Assembly: GCF_900157375.1 (NCBI RefSeq)
Contig: NZ_LT721901.1
Coordinates: 3,520,315 to 3,584,314, forward strand
Direction of reading: 5' to 3'
Source of the DNA: Mycobacterium rhizamassiliense
GTDB lineage: Bacteria > Actinomycetota > Actinomycetes > Mycobacteriales > Mycobacteriaceae
Length of the DNA stretch: 64,000 nt
Shown here: positions 7,098 to 15,700 of the stretch, piece by piece
How the letters are laid out: each line of letters begins with the position of its first letter
Numbering within the stretch: position 1 is the stretch's first letter
Translations under genes and position numbers: made by a program
The notes under the pieces: model-generated
Databases searched by the model: none
What the model was told of the DNA's origin: nothing
What the model saw: the letters and a program-made list of their open reading frames with translations, nothing else

Positions 7098-8839
7098 GCC
7101 GGCAGCCGGTCGCGCCCGACGTCGGGCTGCTGCGGCGGCAGCCCCTTTTGCAGCGTCGCCACCAGCTCGCGATAGGGGCCGACGAGGTAGACGGTGTCGC
7201 CGGCCCGCAGCCGGGCGTCGCGGCGCGGGTGCAGCTGGACGGGCGCGTCGGCCCGGGTGATCGCGATGACGCGGGTCTGCGTGGACATCTCGAACATCCG
7301 CAGCCCGTCGAGCTCGCTACCGGCTTCCACGTGCATGCCGCCGACCATGAAGTAGCGCTGGCCGACCGAGAACGTGCCGAGCACCTGCAGGCCCATCGCG
7401 GCGCCGATGAACCACGGCGCGGCCAGCTCGACGGTCGAGCGCACGGTGTCGAAGCCGAACCGCTCGGCCACCGCGCCACCCAGCGTCCGGTCGTAGATGC
7501 GCAGCACGATCGGGACGTCGGGCCGGACGACCTTCGGCATCACCCGGGGACCCAGCATCTCGCGGAGCACGATGCCGACCTCGATGTTGACCATGTCGTC
7601 GTGGGTCAGCACCGCCACGGCCCGCGCGTGGTCGACGCGGGCCGCCTCCAGGGTCTGGCGCAGCGTCGCGTCGCCGAAGATCACCGGCACCTCGAGCTCG
7701 GCCGCGGTCGACAGGTAGCGGTTGTTCTCGTCTTGCTCGATGACGACGACGTCGTAACCGTCGGCGGTCAGGTCGGCGACGACGCGGCTGCCGAACGAGC
7801 CCAGCCCGACGACGACGACGTGGTTGCGCAGGTGGCGCGCGCGCCGGCGGCCCGCCGTGTGCACGAAGCGGCGCGAGATCAGCACATCGGCGATGAACGC
7901 CACCAGCACCGCGGTGGTGGTCAGGCCGGCGAACATCAGCATGATGCTGAACAGCCGCAGCCAGGTGGGCTGCGACAGGAAGCTGAAGTCGCCATAGCCG
8001 ACCGTCGCGATCGTCTCGGTGCTGAAGTACAGCGCGTCGACCCACGTCATCCTTGCGTGCGGCTGATAGCAGAAGCGCAACAACACCGTTGAGCCGATCA
8101 GCACGGTCAGCACCGCGATCACCGCACGCATGAACATCGGGTTGACGTCGTTGCGCAGGCCCCGCGCGACGTCGAAGGCGCGCCGCAGCCGGCGCTGGCG
8201 CACCCGCGTCGTGCTGGCCCGCGGCGGCCTGATGCCGCGCGCCGCCAGCTCTTCGGCGGTGCCGATCATCGCCGTCCAGTCACCGGCGCGCACCGTCAGG
8301 TCGCGGCCCGGGCAGGTTTCCAGTAGTCCCGGCGTCGGCGAGTCCTTGCCGTGGATCACCGCCACCGGCGCCAGGTCGGCGTAGATCTCGCGCAGCGAGG
8401 CGTCGTACGGGGCCTCACCGCCGGTCACCATGAACTTGATGCCGGCCGCCTCGAAGGGGTGCGACGTGCGGGCCAGCGCGGCCTCGACCACCGATGGCGC
8501 GGCCAGCTCGGCGACGTCGAGGATCGCGCCGGGACCGTTGTCGTCGGCGACCGCCTCGCGCAGTACATCGTTGGCCAGCCGCGCCACCACACGCACGCCC
8601 GGGTTGGCTTTCCTTGCCAGCAAGGCGATTTCGAGATTGATCGCGTCATCGTCGCCCGCACACACCACGGCGGCCGCGCGGGCGATCCCGGCCTCGGCGA
8701 GGTCGTACTTGGTGTCGGCGACGTTGTCGTCGACGAGCTTGACGACGGTGGCACCGGCATTCTGCAGCTCCGCGGCGATCGTCGTCGCCAGCGCGTCGTC
8801 GCCGCTGACGATGATGTGGCGGTGCATGCCCTGGTGCAT
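7094..8839 (-). CDS. Potassium channel with two RCK/TrkA domains around the pore
   Basis: A 581-residue ion-channel subunit. Residues 1-120 form a Rossmann-like TrkA-N/RCK domain beginning HRHIIVSGDDALA, with a TrkA-C-like region to about 210. Then come one TM helix (about 240-260), the pore loop with a textbook K+ selectivity filter TVGYGD at residues 279-284, a second TM helix, and a second RCK domain starting NHVVVVGLGSFGSRVV with a C-terminal TrkA-C domain. RCK domains bind nucleotide or Ca2+ and gate the pore. Having RCK domains on both sides of a two-TM pore is unusual. The start is ATG at 8839 (alternative 8827); the longer frame to 9049 has no homology. It is divergent from the Nudix gene. 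Confidence 0.88.
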   Translation of the reverse strand: MHQGMHRHIIVSGDDALATTIAAELQNAGATVVKLVDDNVADTKYDLAEAGIARAAAVVCAGDDDAINLEIALLARKANPGVRVVARLANDVLREAVADDNGPGAILDVAELAAPSVVEAALARTSHPFEAAGIKFMVTGGEAPYDASLREIYADLAPVAVIHGKDSPTPGLLETCPGRDLTVRAGDWTAMIGTAEELAARGIRPPRASTTRVRQRRLRRAFDVARGLRNDVNPMFMRAVIAVLTVLIGSTVLLRFCYQPHARMTWVDALYFSTETIATVGYGDFSFLSQPTWLRLFSIMLMFAGLTTTAVLVAFIADVLISRRFVHTAGRRRARHLRNHVVVVGLGSFGSRVVADLTADGYDVVVIEQDENNRYLSTAAELEVPVIFGDATLRQTLEAARVDHARAVAVLTHDDMVNIEVGIVLREMLGPRVMPKVVRPDVPIVLRIYDRTLGGAVAERFGFDTVRSTVELAAPWFIGAAMGLQVLGTFSVGQRYFMVGGMHVEAGSELDGLRMFEMSTQTRVIAITRADAPVQLHPRRDARLRAGDTVYLVGPYRELVATLQKGLPPQQPDVGRDRLPA

Positions 8840-9002
8840 ACCCAGATCGTGCCACCCTTGCGAACCGCTGTCACTGCCAATCAACGGCCGTGTCCCGCAA
8901 GCGGAGTCGCATCCCGGGAAGACGGGGCTCCCCGGGCGCCGGCCAGGTGCGGCTCTGCTTGCCTTGTGGCACAACGGGTTCGACACGACACCGTAACCTG
9001 GC

Positions 9003-9575
9003 GTGGCCGGGCGTAACGGCGGCGGCAATACTGGCGAGGTGCCCTTCATTGAACGCGTAGCGTCCCGCGAGATCTATCGAAACCCATGGCTGGTGCTGCG
9101 TGAGGACGATATCCGGCGTCCGGACGGCAGCCCCGGCATCTACTCCGTGGTGGACAAGCCGCACTACGCGCTCGTGATGCCCTACGACGGGCAGCGTTTC
9201 CGGTTGGTCGAACAGTTCCGGTATCCCGTGGGCGCGCGGCGGTGGGAGTTTCCCCAGGGCGCCGCGCCCGACCACGCGGACATCGAACCGGCCGAGCTGG
9301 CCGCGCGCGAACTCCGCGAAGAAACCGGGCTACGCGCGGAGTCGTTCGAGGTGCTCGGTCAGGTCGACGTCGCCCCCGGGATGACCAGCCAACTCGGCTG
9401 GGTCTTCCTGGCCACCGGGATCACCGAAGGGGAGGCCGACCTCGAACACGAAGAGCAGGACATGCGCAGCGCGTGGTTCTCCCGCGACGACGTCGAGCAG
9501 ATGATCCGCTCGGGAGTGATCGTCGACGCGCAGTCGATCGCCGCGTACGGCCTATTCCTGCTGCGCGGGCGGTAA
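9003..9575 (+). CDS. Nudix hydrolase (ADP-ribose pyrophosphatase-like)
   Basis: A 190-residue Nudix-fold protein. The catalytic helix reads ELAARELREETGL, preceded by WEFPQGAAPDHADIEPA, and resembles ADP-ribose/NDP-sugar pyrophosphatases (compare VEQFRYPVGARRWEFPQG in the first sheet). Such enzymes hydrolyse nucleoside diphosphates linked to another moiety. The GTG at 9003 gives the longest frame. A GTG at 9039 (VPFIERVASREIYRN) starts closer to the fold and is equally plausible. The secreted-protein gene follows 10 bp downstream. Confidence 0.82.
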   Translation: MAGRNGGGNTGEVPFIERVASREIYRNPWLVLREDDIRRPDGSPGIYSVVDKPHYALVMPYDGQRFRLVEQFRYPVGARRWEFPQGAAPDHADIEPAELAARELREETGLRAESFEVLGQVDVAPGMTSQLGWVFLATGITEGEADLEHEEQDMRSAWFSRDDVEQMIRSGVIVDAQSIAAYGLFLLRGR

Positions 9576-9584
9576 ATTCACACG

Positions 9585-10094
9585 GTGCGTTCACGACCGA
9601 GGGCCGGCACCCGGGCGGCCGCGGCGCTCGGCGCGATCGCGTTCGTTGCCGTGCCCGCCATTGCGGTGCACGCGACGATGCCGTCGTGGAACGGGAAATA
9701 CTCGCTGGTGCGCTACGCCGTGAACAAGACGGGCACCAGCGTGGCCGCCCGCCAATCAGAACCCACGTTCAGCGCCGACTACGTCTTCGTCACGTCGTGT
9801 TCGGCGGCCCAATGCGTCGCCACGGCAACCAACGGGCCCACGCCCAAGAACCCGACCCTGCCGCAGCCGTCGCACTACGTCTGGGATGGGACCAGATGGG
9901 TCGAGCACTTCGACTTCCAATGGGATTGCTATATGGGAGAAGGCATTCCGAAGGTCTGGGCGCCGGCGAAGTCGTGGGCGTTCTACGCCCCGCAAGCCGA
10001 CGGGTCGCTGCGCGGTACCTGGCACACCGACATCAGCGGCGGCCCCTGTCAGGGATCCGTGGAGATGCCGGTGGCCGCGTTCGCGGCCGGGTGA
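9585..10094 (+). CDS. Small secreted mycobacterial protein, unknown function
   Basis: 169 residues. A basic N-terminus followed by the hydrophobic stretch AAAALGAIAFVAVPAIAVHA is a Sec signal peptide with likely cleavage near residue 28-30. The mature part has paired cysteines (TSCSAAQCVA, then WDC and GPC) and a WDGTRW beta-hairpin-like segment. The Cys spacing and order of motifs resemble the secreted protein at 10829-11245, so the two look like distant paralogues. The start GTG at 9585 follows TAAATT by 6 bases (leaderless) and is 10 bp after the Nudix stop. No enzymatic motif is visible. Confidence 0.7.
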   Translation: MRSRPRAGTRAAAALGAIAFVAVPAIAVHATMPSWNGKYSLVRYAVNKTGTSVAARQSEPTFSADYVFVTSCSAAQCVATATNGPTPKNPTLPQPSHYVWDGTRWVEHFDFQWDCYMGEGIPKVWAPAKSWAFYAPQADGSLRGTWHTDISGGPCQGSVEMPVAAFAAG

Positions 10095-10177
10095 TCCCCC
10101 CGGGCGAGTGACGTCGGATCCGACACGGTCGTCACGGATGTCGACGGACGGCGGGTGTCAGTGCTTAGGTCGGGGTT

Positions 10178-10822
10178 GTGAAGCTTCAGGTGTTTCGCGA
10201 AACCGCCGCGGTGCGGATAGCGGTTGCCGTGGTCCTTGGAGTCGCCGTCGCCGTCGCGGTGGGCAACACCGTCGGCTGGCGATTCTCGCTCGCCGGCTGG
10301 ATCACCAGCGCGGTGGTCTATGTGGGGTGGACGTGGCTCATCGTGGGCGGGATGGACGCCCAGCAGACCTGTAGGTATGCGACCAGGGAGGATCCCACCC
10401 GTTGGGTGGCCGACGTGGTCATCGTGTCGGCCAGCATCGCAAGCCTGATCGGGGTGGGCTACGTGGTGGCCGCCGGGTCGCGGTCGGGCGCGCACGCCAT
10501 CCACGCCGCGCTTATCGGCATCCTGACGGTCGCGGCGTCCTGGTTCGCCGTCCACACGTTGTTCACCGTCCACTACGCGCGGCTCTACTACGTCGACGAT
10601 CCGGGCGGCATCGATTTCCACGACCCCGAGCCGCCGCGCTTTCGCGACTTCGCTTATCTGGCCTTCACGGTCGGCATGACGTATCAGGTGTCAGACACCG
10701 AGATCGGGGTGACGTCGATCAGGGCGACGGTGCTGCGGCACGCGCTGCTGTCGTACCTGCTGGGCGCGGTGGTGCTGGCCGTGACGATCAATTTGATCGC
10801 CGGACTCGGCGCGCACGTCTGA
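10178..10822 (+). CDS. DUF1345 family integral membrane protein
   Basis: 214 residues with five or so TM helices (about 12-30, 38-55, 75-98, 110-132, 185-208). Between them is the family signature: [13 protein letters not shown], then [22 protein letters not shown] and [10 protein letters not shown]. That matches DUF1345, membrane proteins of unknown function common in actinobacteria. The GTG at 10178 follows TTAGGT by about 7 bases. It lies between two related secreted-protein genes and is convergent with the second, with only 6 bp between their stops. Confidence 0.8.
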   Translation: MKLQVFRETAAVRIAVAVVLGVAVAVAVGNTVGWRFSLAGWITSAVVYVGWTWLIVGGMDAQQTCRYATREDPTRWVADVVIVSASIASLIGVGYVVAAGSRSGAHAIHAALIGILTVAASWFAVHTLFTVHYARLYYVDDPGGIDFHDPEPPRFRDFAYLAFTVGMTYQVSDTEIGVTSIRATVLRHALLSYLLGAVVLAVTINLIAGLGAHV

Positions 10823-10828
10823 TACCGG

Positions 10829-11245
10829 CTAGCCGATCCGCGTCAGGCTGAAGTAGTCGTGCGGATCGGCAAGGCCGCAGGGCGCTGAGGTTTCCAGGAA
10901 GTCCACTTCTCCAATGAGCGTCGCCGGATCCCACGATTGGTTGACGGTGACCGGGTGGCTGCTGTTGTCCGGGCATACCGCGCCCTCGGGCACCGTGCGG
11001 GTGACGGTGTAGCGGCCGTTGACCAGTTGGGCATCGAACCCGCTGTCGAGCGAGGTTCCGACGTGGGCGACGCAGCCGGGCGTGCACGTGGTGTTGATGA
11101 TCCACGTCCCGGTGACGCCGTCCTCGTCGACGTAGGTATAGACGCCGTTCATCTTGGTTTCGTCGGCGGCGCGCGCCACTGGTGCTGACACGCACAGTCC
11201 CGCGCCGGCAATGACCGCGGCCGCCATGAATGTGTTGATCCGCAT
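10829..11245 (-). CDS. Small secreted mycobacterial protein, unknown function
   Basis: 138 residues starting MRINTFMAAAVIAGAGLCVS with cleavage probably after APVARA (Sec signal peptide). The mature domain has four cysteines (TTCTPGC, VCPD, APCG), a GVYTYVDEDG strand and VNGRYTV. It resembles the family of short secreted mycobacterial proteins seen also at 9585-10094. The ATG at 11245 has a good upstream ribosome site (GGAGAAGGG on the minus strand) and puts the signal peptide at the N-terminus; the longer frame to 11335 would bury it. Function unknown. Confidence 0.7.
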   Translation of the reverse strand: MRINTFMAAAVIAGAGLCVSAPVARAADETKMNGVYTYVDEDGVTGTWIINTTCTPGCVAHVGTSLDSGFDAQLVNGRYTVTRTVPEGAVCPDNSSHPVTVNQSWDPATLIGEVDFLETSAPCGLADPHDYFSLTRIG

Positions 11246-11540
11246 GATGTTTCGCCCTTCTCCTGCCGCTAGGGGAACGTGATCGAAGAGTACTGCGAAG
11301 CGGTAGACGCACGAGGGTATCGAAGCCGCGTTCATAGGCGATTCCTATCCGCGGAGAAACAAATATGAAACACCTATGGACGGGCCGCCGTGGCTGAGAC
11401 TAGCTCCGCGGCAACGGATTAGCGACTGTACCGACGACCCGGCGGTGGCGCTGGTCGAAAAGGGTTCGAGCGCACGGAAGTTCGTCATGGACGGGTTGGT
11501 CGCCCATCGCATTTATCGGCCCCGGGGCCGGGGCCCAACT

Positions 11541-11552
11541 TGACACGTGTCA
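11541..11552. promoter_or_regulatory. 12-bp perfect palindrome TGACACGTGTCA
   Basis: TGACACGTGTCA reads the same on both strands and ends 12 bp before the -35 element of the SigF-like promoter. Palindromes of this size upstream of a promoter are typical regulator sites. No specific regulator can be named. Confidence 0.4.
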
Positions 11553-11564
11553 CTAATACGACGC

Positions 11565-11590
11565 GGTTGGACCCCTCTATCTGGGGGTAT
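11565..11590 (+). promoter_or_regulatory. SigF-type promoter of the PAS/ANTAR gene
   Basis: GGTTG (11565-11569), then 15 bases, then GGGTAT (11585-11590). The known mycobacterial SigF consensus is GGTTT-N15-17-GGGTA, so one base differs in the -35. The -10 ends 10 bp before the ATG at 11601, which implies a leader of only a few bases. Confidence 0.6.
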
Positions 11591-11600
11591 TTATTTGTCG

Positions 11601-12341
11601 ATGCGTGAGAACAATCGATTCGATGAGGTCGCCCGACAGATCGCCCCAGAGTCGTCGGGTGTGGCCTTGTTGATCCTCGACCGCGACCTGCGGATCCGCG
11701 GCTTCAGCAGTGCATACGAGCAGGCCACGCTGCGGGACGGCGACGAACTGCGCGGGGAATACCTCTTCGACGCGTTCCCCGACAATCCCAACGATCCGCT
11801 GGCCAACGGCACCGCCAACCTCGCGGCATCCCTGGAAACCGCGATGCGCAGCGGCCAGGTACACAACATGCGGATTCAGCGCTACGACATCCGCGATCCG
11901 GCCGCCCCAGACCAATTCCTGCCCAAGGTGTGGAGCCCCACCAATACCCCGTTGATCGATCACGGCGAGTTGATCGGCGCGGCGCACCGCGTCGAAGAGA
12001 TCTCGGAAAGCAGGCAGGTGCTGGCCGAGTTGGCGCGCAACGGGCGCGACCATTGGTCTCCCGCCGAACTGCTGCACATCTGCGAGGCCCTGCACGCCGT
12101 GGAGGATGCGCGCAGCGCCCAACGCCAGCGGGCGATGCAGGACGAGATCGAGCAACTGCGGCGCGCCATCGAGACGCGCGACACGATTGGCCAGGCCAAG
12201 GGCATGTTGATGGAGCGATTCAACATCGACGCCGCTGGCGCGTTCCAGCTGCTGGCCAGGCTGTCGCAGGACACCAACACCCGCCTCGAGGAGATCGCCC
12301 GCCAGCTGGTCGACATCGACCACCCGCTGCGCCCCGACTGA
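11601..12341 (+). CDS. PAS-domain protein with C-terminal ANTAR RNA-binding domain
   Basis: 246 residues. An N-terminal PAS-like sensory region (about 15-140: VALLILDRDLRIRGFSSAYEQAT, then AHRVEEISESR) is followed by a coiled segment (EIEQLRRAIETRDTIGQ) and an ANTAR domain to the C-terminus (GQAKGMLMERFNIDAAGAFQ, LARLSQDTNTRLEEIARQLV). ANTAR domains bind tandem hairpins in nascent RNA and prevent termination. The family in mycobacteria includes Rv1626 and many PAS-ANTAR proteins. No phosphoacceptor receiver is present, so the signal is probably sensed by the PAS domain. A SigF-like promoter directly upstream suggests stress or stationary-phase expression. Confidence 0.85.
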   Translation: MRENNRFDEVARQIAPESSGVALLILDRDLRIRGFSSAYEQATLRDGDELRGEYLFDAFPDNPNDPLANGTANLAASLETAMRSGQVHNMRIQRYDIRDPAAPDQFLPKVWSPTNTPLIDHGELIGAAHRVEEISESRQVLAELARNGRDHWSPAELLHICEALHAVEDARSAQRQRAMQDEIEQLRRAIETRDTIGQAKGMLMERFNIDAAGAFQLLARLSQDTNTRLEEIARQLVDIDHPLRPD

Positions 12342-12342
12342 G

Positions 12343-12918
12343 CTACGTGCGGCCGTAAACGCCTGCGGCCGTTCGGATCTCGCGGCGCGCGGCGGCGCCG
12401 TCTCGGTCCGGAAAGATGTAGTGGCTCATCGCCGTTCGCGCGATCGCGCCGGCAAGGGCGCGTGGATTCGCGCCATCGGGCAGGCCGCCCTCGCTGGCGC
12501 AGCGCTGCAGGATGGCCACCAGGCCGTCGACGAGCATCGGTAGTACCGCGGCCATTTGGTCGTGCGCGAAGGCGGGCTCGATGTCGAGCAGGCGCCCCGG
12601 CGGCTGAGCCTCGACGAACCTCGCGACGACGTCGATCGCGGCCTCCAATCGTGCGACGCCGACGACTCCGGCCATGGCCTCGTCCATCGCCACACCGAAG
12701 CGCCGCCGCACGCGCTTTCCCATCGCGTCGATCAGGTCTTCCTTGGACGCGAAGTACCGGTAGATCGTCGGGCGTGATACCCCGGCCAGCGACGCCACGT
12801 CCGACAGCGACATCTTGCGGGCACCAGTTCGAAACATCAGGCGCTGGGCGGCGTCCAGGATTCGATCGGCCAGGTCTCCGTGATCCGAGCCGCGTGATTC
12901 GGCGATCGACACGGTCAC
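12343..12918 (-). CDS. TetR-family transcriptional regulator
   Basis: 191 residues. The N-terminal HTH is clear: RILDAAQRLMFRTGARKMSL, then DVASLAGVSRPTIYRYFASKEDLIDAM (about residues 20-65). The C-terminal ligand domain is not diagnostic. I chose the GTG at 12918, six bases after the stop of the epimerase gene on the same strand; a longer frame to 12951 would overlap that gene and adds no homologous residues. It is probably co-transcribed with the epimerase and may control it and the divergent SDR at 14008. Confidence 0.85.
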   Translation of the reverse strand: MTVSIAESRGSDHGDLADRILDAAQRLMFRTGARKMSLSDVASLAGVSRPTIYRYFASKEDLIDAMGKRVRRRFGVAMDEAMAGVVGVARLEAAIDVVARFVEAQPPGRLLDIEPAFAHDQMAAVLPMLVDGLVAILQRCASEGGLPDGANPRALAGAIARTAMSHYIFPDRDGAAARREIRTAAGVYGRT

Positions 12919-12923
12919 GGCCC

Positions 12924-13913
12924 CTACAGCTTGCCCAGACCGCGCAGCCACGAAATCAGCAGCCGCAGTCCGTCGTCGAACGACATCGGCGCATACCCCA
13001 GGCGTCGGGTGGTCAGGTTGTCTTTGGACCTGGGTTTGCGCTCGCTATGGGCCATGGCTTTCGCGATGGCCATCAGCGTCGGCCCGAATTCGGCGGTCAA
13101 CGCCTCGGGGTCGGAACGGTAGTCGAGATCCTCGACACGGTGGTCGATTCCAGCGACCTCGCAGGCGCGGTTGATGCCGCCGGCGGTGCTGAAGGTGTCC
13201 TCGGGCCGTCCGATCAGCAGGTACCGCTCACCGGCCACCCCGTCGTCCAGCGCGGCGATCGAGCCCTTCGCGACATCCGCCCCGGCGACCCATGTGACCG
13301 GAAAAGCCAAGTAGCGCTTGATCTTTCCCCGCATGCCCGCCAGCAGCACCCGATTGAAGCTGGTGCGGTGCAACGCGCGCTGGACGACCAGACCCGGCCC
13401 GTAGATCGCGCCGGGGTGACAGGTCAGCACGTCGTCGCCCGCGGCCGCGCGCTTGTGCGCCTCCAGGAAGGCGGCGAGCTTGGTGACGGTGTAGGGGTCT
13501 TGCGGCGGGTTCTTCAGCACGGGCGCCTCTTCGAAGTCGAGGCCGGTGCCCAGGTCGAGGAAGGTGGCGGTGCTCAGGGCGACCACCCGCCGCATGCCGT
13601 GGGCCTTCGCCGCGTCCAGGACGTTCGTGGTGCCGACCATGTTGACGGCCTTGAAGTCCTCCAGGTCCTGGCTCGCGCCGCCCAGCAGCGCCGCGCAGTG
13701 GATCGCGGCCTCGGCGCCCTTGGCGGCGTTGCGCACGTCGTCGGCGTCGCTGATGTCGCCCTTGACCAACTCGACGCCGATCCCGGCCAGGACACCGGCC
13801 TCGTCGGGGTTGCGGACCAGCGCGCGGACCTGGTCGCCGCGCTCGATCAGCTGCTCGCAGACGTTGCCACCGGTCTGGCCGGTCGCGCCGGTGACGAAGA
13901 TCGTGCTGGCCAT
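12924..13913 (-). CDS. NAD(P)-dependent epimerase/reductase (extended SDR)
   Basis: 329 residues of the extended short-chain dehydrogenase family. The N-terminal nucleotide site is TIFVTGATGQTGGNV, followed by KGDISDADDV (adenine pocket), an STATF segment and the catalytic Tyr-Lys in PYTVTKLAAF. The sequence looks like dihydroflavonol 4-reductase/3-beta-HSD-type enzymes that reduce a ketone or epimerise a sugar; the substrate is unknown. It heads a minus-strand pair with the TetR gene and is divergent from an SDR gene, with 94 AT-rich bp between the starts. Confidence 0.85.
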   Translation of the reverse strand: MASTIFVTGATGQTGGNVCEQLIERGDQVRALVRNPDEAGVLAGIGVELVKGDISDADDVRNAAKGAEAAIHCAALLGGASQDLEDFKAVNMVGTTNVLDAAKAHGMRRVVALSTATFLDLGTGLDFEEAPVLKNPPQDPYTVTKLAAFLEAHKRAAAGDDVLTCHPGAIYGPGLVVQRALHRTSFNRVLLAGMRGKIKRYLAFPVTWVAGADVAKGSIAALDDGVAGERYLLIGRPEDTFSTAGGINRACEVAGIDHRVEDLDYRSDPEALTAEFGPTLMAIAKAMAHSERKPRSKDNLTTRRLGYAPMSFDDGLRLLISWLRGLGKL

Positions 13914-13993
13914 CGCGGCCTCCCTCAGGCTGGCTGTGAGTTACATATCGAACATATTTAGTCAGAACTGTAAACCGTGAAGTGGGATTGTTC

Positions 13994-13999
13994 TATAGT
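13994..13999 (+). promoter_or_regulatory. Putative -10 box of the SDR gene at 14008
   Basis: TATAGT ends 8 bases before the ATG at 14008, the spacing expected for a leaderless transcript. The intergenic region shared with the divergent epimerase gene is AT-rich. Confidence 0.45.
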
Positions 14000-14007
14000 C
14001 AACCTCC

Positions 14008-14817
14008 ATGACCATCGATCCCTCCAGCGTGCTCCTGACCGATCGCGTCGCCGTCGTCACCGGTGCCGGTTCGGGCATCGGCCGCGGCATCGCGGCGGGG
14101 CTGACGGCCTTCGGCGCGCGGGTCGCGATCTGGGAGCGCAACCCCGAGACCTGCACCGCCGCCGCCGACGAGATCGGTGCTCTCGGTATTCCGGTCGACG
14201 TGCGGGACAGCGCCGCGGTGGACGCCGCGCTGGCGCAGACCGTGGCGGAGCTCGGGCCGGTGACGATCCTGGTCAACAACGCCGGCGGGGTGTTCTGGTC
14301 GGGGGTGCTCGAGACCACCGAGAACGGCTGGGACGCGCTGTACAAGTCGAACCTGCGCCACGTCTACCTGTGCACGCAGCGGGTGGCCCGTGTGTTGGTC
14401 GAGCAGAAGCTGCCGGGCAGCGTCATCAGCGTCACGTCGATCGAGGGCGTGCGCGCCGCGCCCGGTTACGCGACCTACGCGGCGGCCAAGGCGGGCGTCA
14501 TCAACTACACGAAGACCGCCGCGCTCGAGCTGGCCCCGCACGGCATCCGGGTCAACGCGCTGGCCCCGGATATCACCTGGACCGAAGGTCTTGAGCAGAT
14601 CGCGCCGCCGGGAGCGCAGCAGCGGATGGGCTTCACCGTGCCGATGGGCCGCGCGGGCCATGTCGACGAGATGGCGGGGGCGGCGGTGTTCCTCGCCTCC
14701 GACATGTCCAGCTACATCACCGGCCAGACGATCCACGTCGACGGCGGCACGCATGCCGCCAGCGGCTGGTATCACCACCCGGAGACCGGCGCCTACGCGC
14801 TCGGCCCGACAAGTTAA
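14008..14817 (+). CDS. Short-chain dehydrogenase/reductase
   Basis: 269 residues of the classical SDR family. The cofactor motif is VTGAGSGIGRGIA (about 17-29), then NNAGG, the catalytic serine in SVTSIEG, and Tyr157-x3-Lys161 in YATYAAAKAGV. The C-terminus reads YITGQTIHVDGGTHAASGW, typical of FabG-like enzymes. It should oxidise or reduce a hydroxyl/keto group with NAD(P); the substrate cannot be told. It is convergent with another SDR gene, leaving 62 bp between them. Confidence 0.88.
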   Translation: MTIDPSSVLLTDRVAVVTGAGSGIGRGIAAGLTAFGARVAIWERNPETCTAAADEIGALGIPVDVRDSAAVDAALAQTVAELGPVTILVNNAGGVFWSGVLETTENGWDALYKSNLRHVYLCTQRVARVLVEQKLPGSVISVTSIEGVRAAPGYATYAAAKAGVINYTKTAALELAPHGIRVNALAPDITWTEGLEQIAPPGAQQRMGFTVPMGRAGHVDEMAGAAVFLASDMSSYITGQTIHVDGGTHAASGWYHHPETGAYALGPTS

Positions 14818-14879
14818 TAGGGCCTCCATTTCGTCGGTTCACATTCGCCGAATGGCGCTTGTGCCGGTAATTGCTGCAA

Positions 14880-15668
14880 TTAATCGCCGGTATTCATCGA
14901 CACGTGCGCCGACATTCCGCCGTCGATCGCAATCATTTGTCCGGTGATGTAGCGGGACTGCTCGGAAGCGAGAAACGCGACGAGTTCGGCGACGTCGTGT
15001 GGCTGCCCGACGTAGGGCGTCAGGGTGGCGCGCCCGAGGCCGTCGAGGATGTTGTCGGACAGGTGTGCGCGCACCGCGTCGGTGAGGATCAAGCCCGGCA
15101 CGATGGTGTTGGCCCGGATGCCTTGCTTGCCCTCGCTGGTCGCCACGTACATCGTCAGGGCGTGCACGCCGGCCTTCGAGACGCCGTAGGCCAGGCGGGT
15201 GCGGTCGCCGGACAGCGCGGCCCCCGACGACATGTTGACGATAGAACCGCTACCGCCCCTGCGCATTTCGGGGACGGCGTACTTGCACATCAGCAGCTGG
15301 CTGCCGAGGTTGACCTCCATGGACCGCTGCCAGACGTCGATGGGCATCTCGGACACCGTGGTGTCGCGCGACAGGAAGTCGCTGGCCGTCAGCGCCGCGT
15401 TGTTGTGCAGGACGTCGATGCGGCCGAACTCTTTTGCGGTGGACTGCACGACGCTTTTCGCCGCGTCCTCGTCCGCGAGGTCGCCGCCCAGCCCGATCGC
15501 TCGGGCCCCGGTTGCCCGGATCTCGTCGGCGACATCGTTGGCCTTCGCCTCGTCGATATCGACGACGGCAACGGCAGCGCCTTCGCGCGCCAATTCGTGT
15601 GCCGTGGCCGCGCCAATCCCGCCGGCGCCTCCGGTAACTATCGCGACCTTGCCGGCAAGTCTGGGCAT
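14880..15668 (-). CDS. Short-chain dehydrogenase/reductase
   Basis: 262 residues: cofactor motif VTGGAGGIGAATAHEL at the N-terminus, DIDEAKANDV adenine-site acid, NNAAL, then catalytic Ser in NMSSGAALSG and YGVSKAGVHAL with Tyr and Lys. The C-terminal ITGQMIAIDGGMSAHVS fits the family. A strong ribosome-binding site (AAAAGGAGAACC on the minus strand) precedes the ATG. It is divergent from the AhpD-like gene at 15713 (44 bp). The clustering of two SDRs, an epimerase, an AhpD-like and a Ddn-like protein suggests a small catabolic or detoxification set. That is inference. Confidence 0.88.
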   Translation of the reverse strand: MPRLAGKVAIVTGGAGGIGAATAHELAREGAAVAVVDIDEAKANDVADEIRATGARAIGLGGDLADEDAAKSVVQSTAKEFGRIDVLHNNAALTASDFLSRDTTVSEMPIDVWQRSMEVNLGSQLLMCKYAVPEMRRGGSGSIVNMSSGAALSGDRTRLAYGVSKAGVHALTMYVATSEGKQGIRANTIVPGLILTDAVRAHLSDNILDGLGRATLTPYVGQPHDVAELVAFLASEQSRYITGQMIAIDGGMSAHVSMNTGD

Positions 15669-15700
15669 CGGTTCTCCTTTTCAGTGCCGCATAAAAAAGA

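Larger units (their letters stand above)
11246..11600. other. Divergent intergenic region before the ANTAR regulator
   Basis: 355 bp between divergent starts with no credible gene. It is relatively AT-rich near 11340-11380. The right end carries a 12-bp palindrome and a SigF-like promoter, listed separately. Confidence 0.6.

Noticed and set aside
6599-8092. Plus-strand frame of 497 codons over the F420 gene end and the K+ channel gene
   Set aside because: It spans two real genes on both strands with Arg/His/Asp-rich low-complexity translation. A typical GC-shadow frame.
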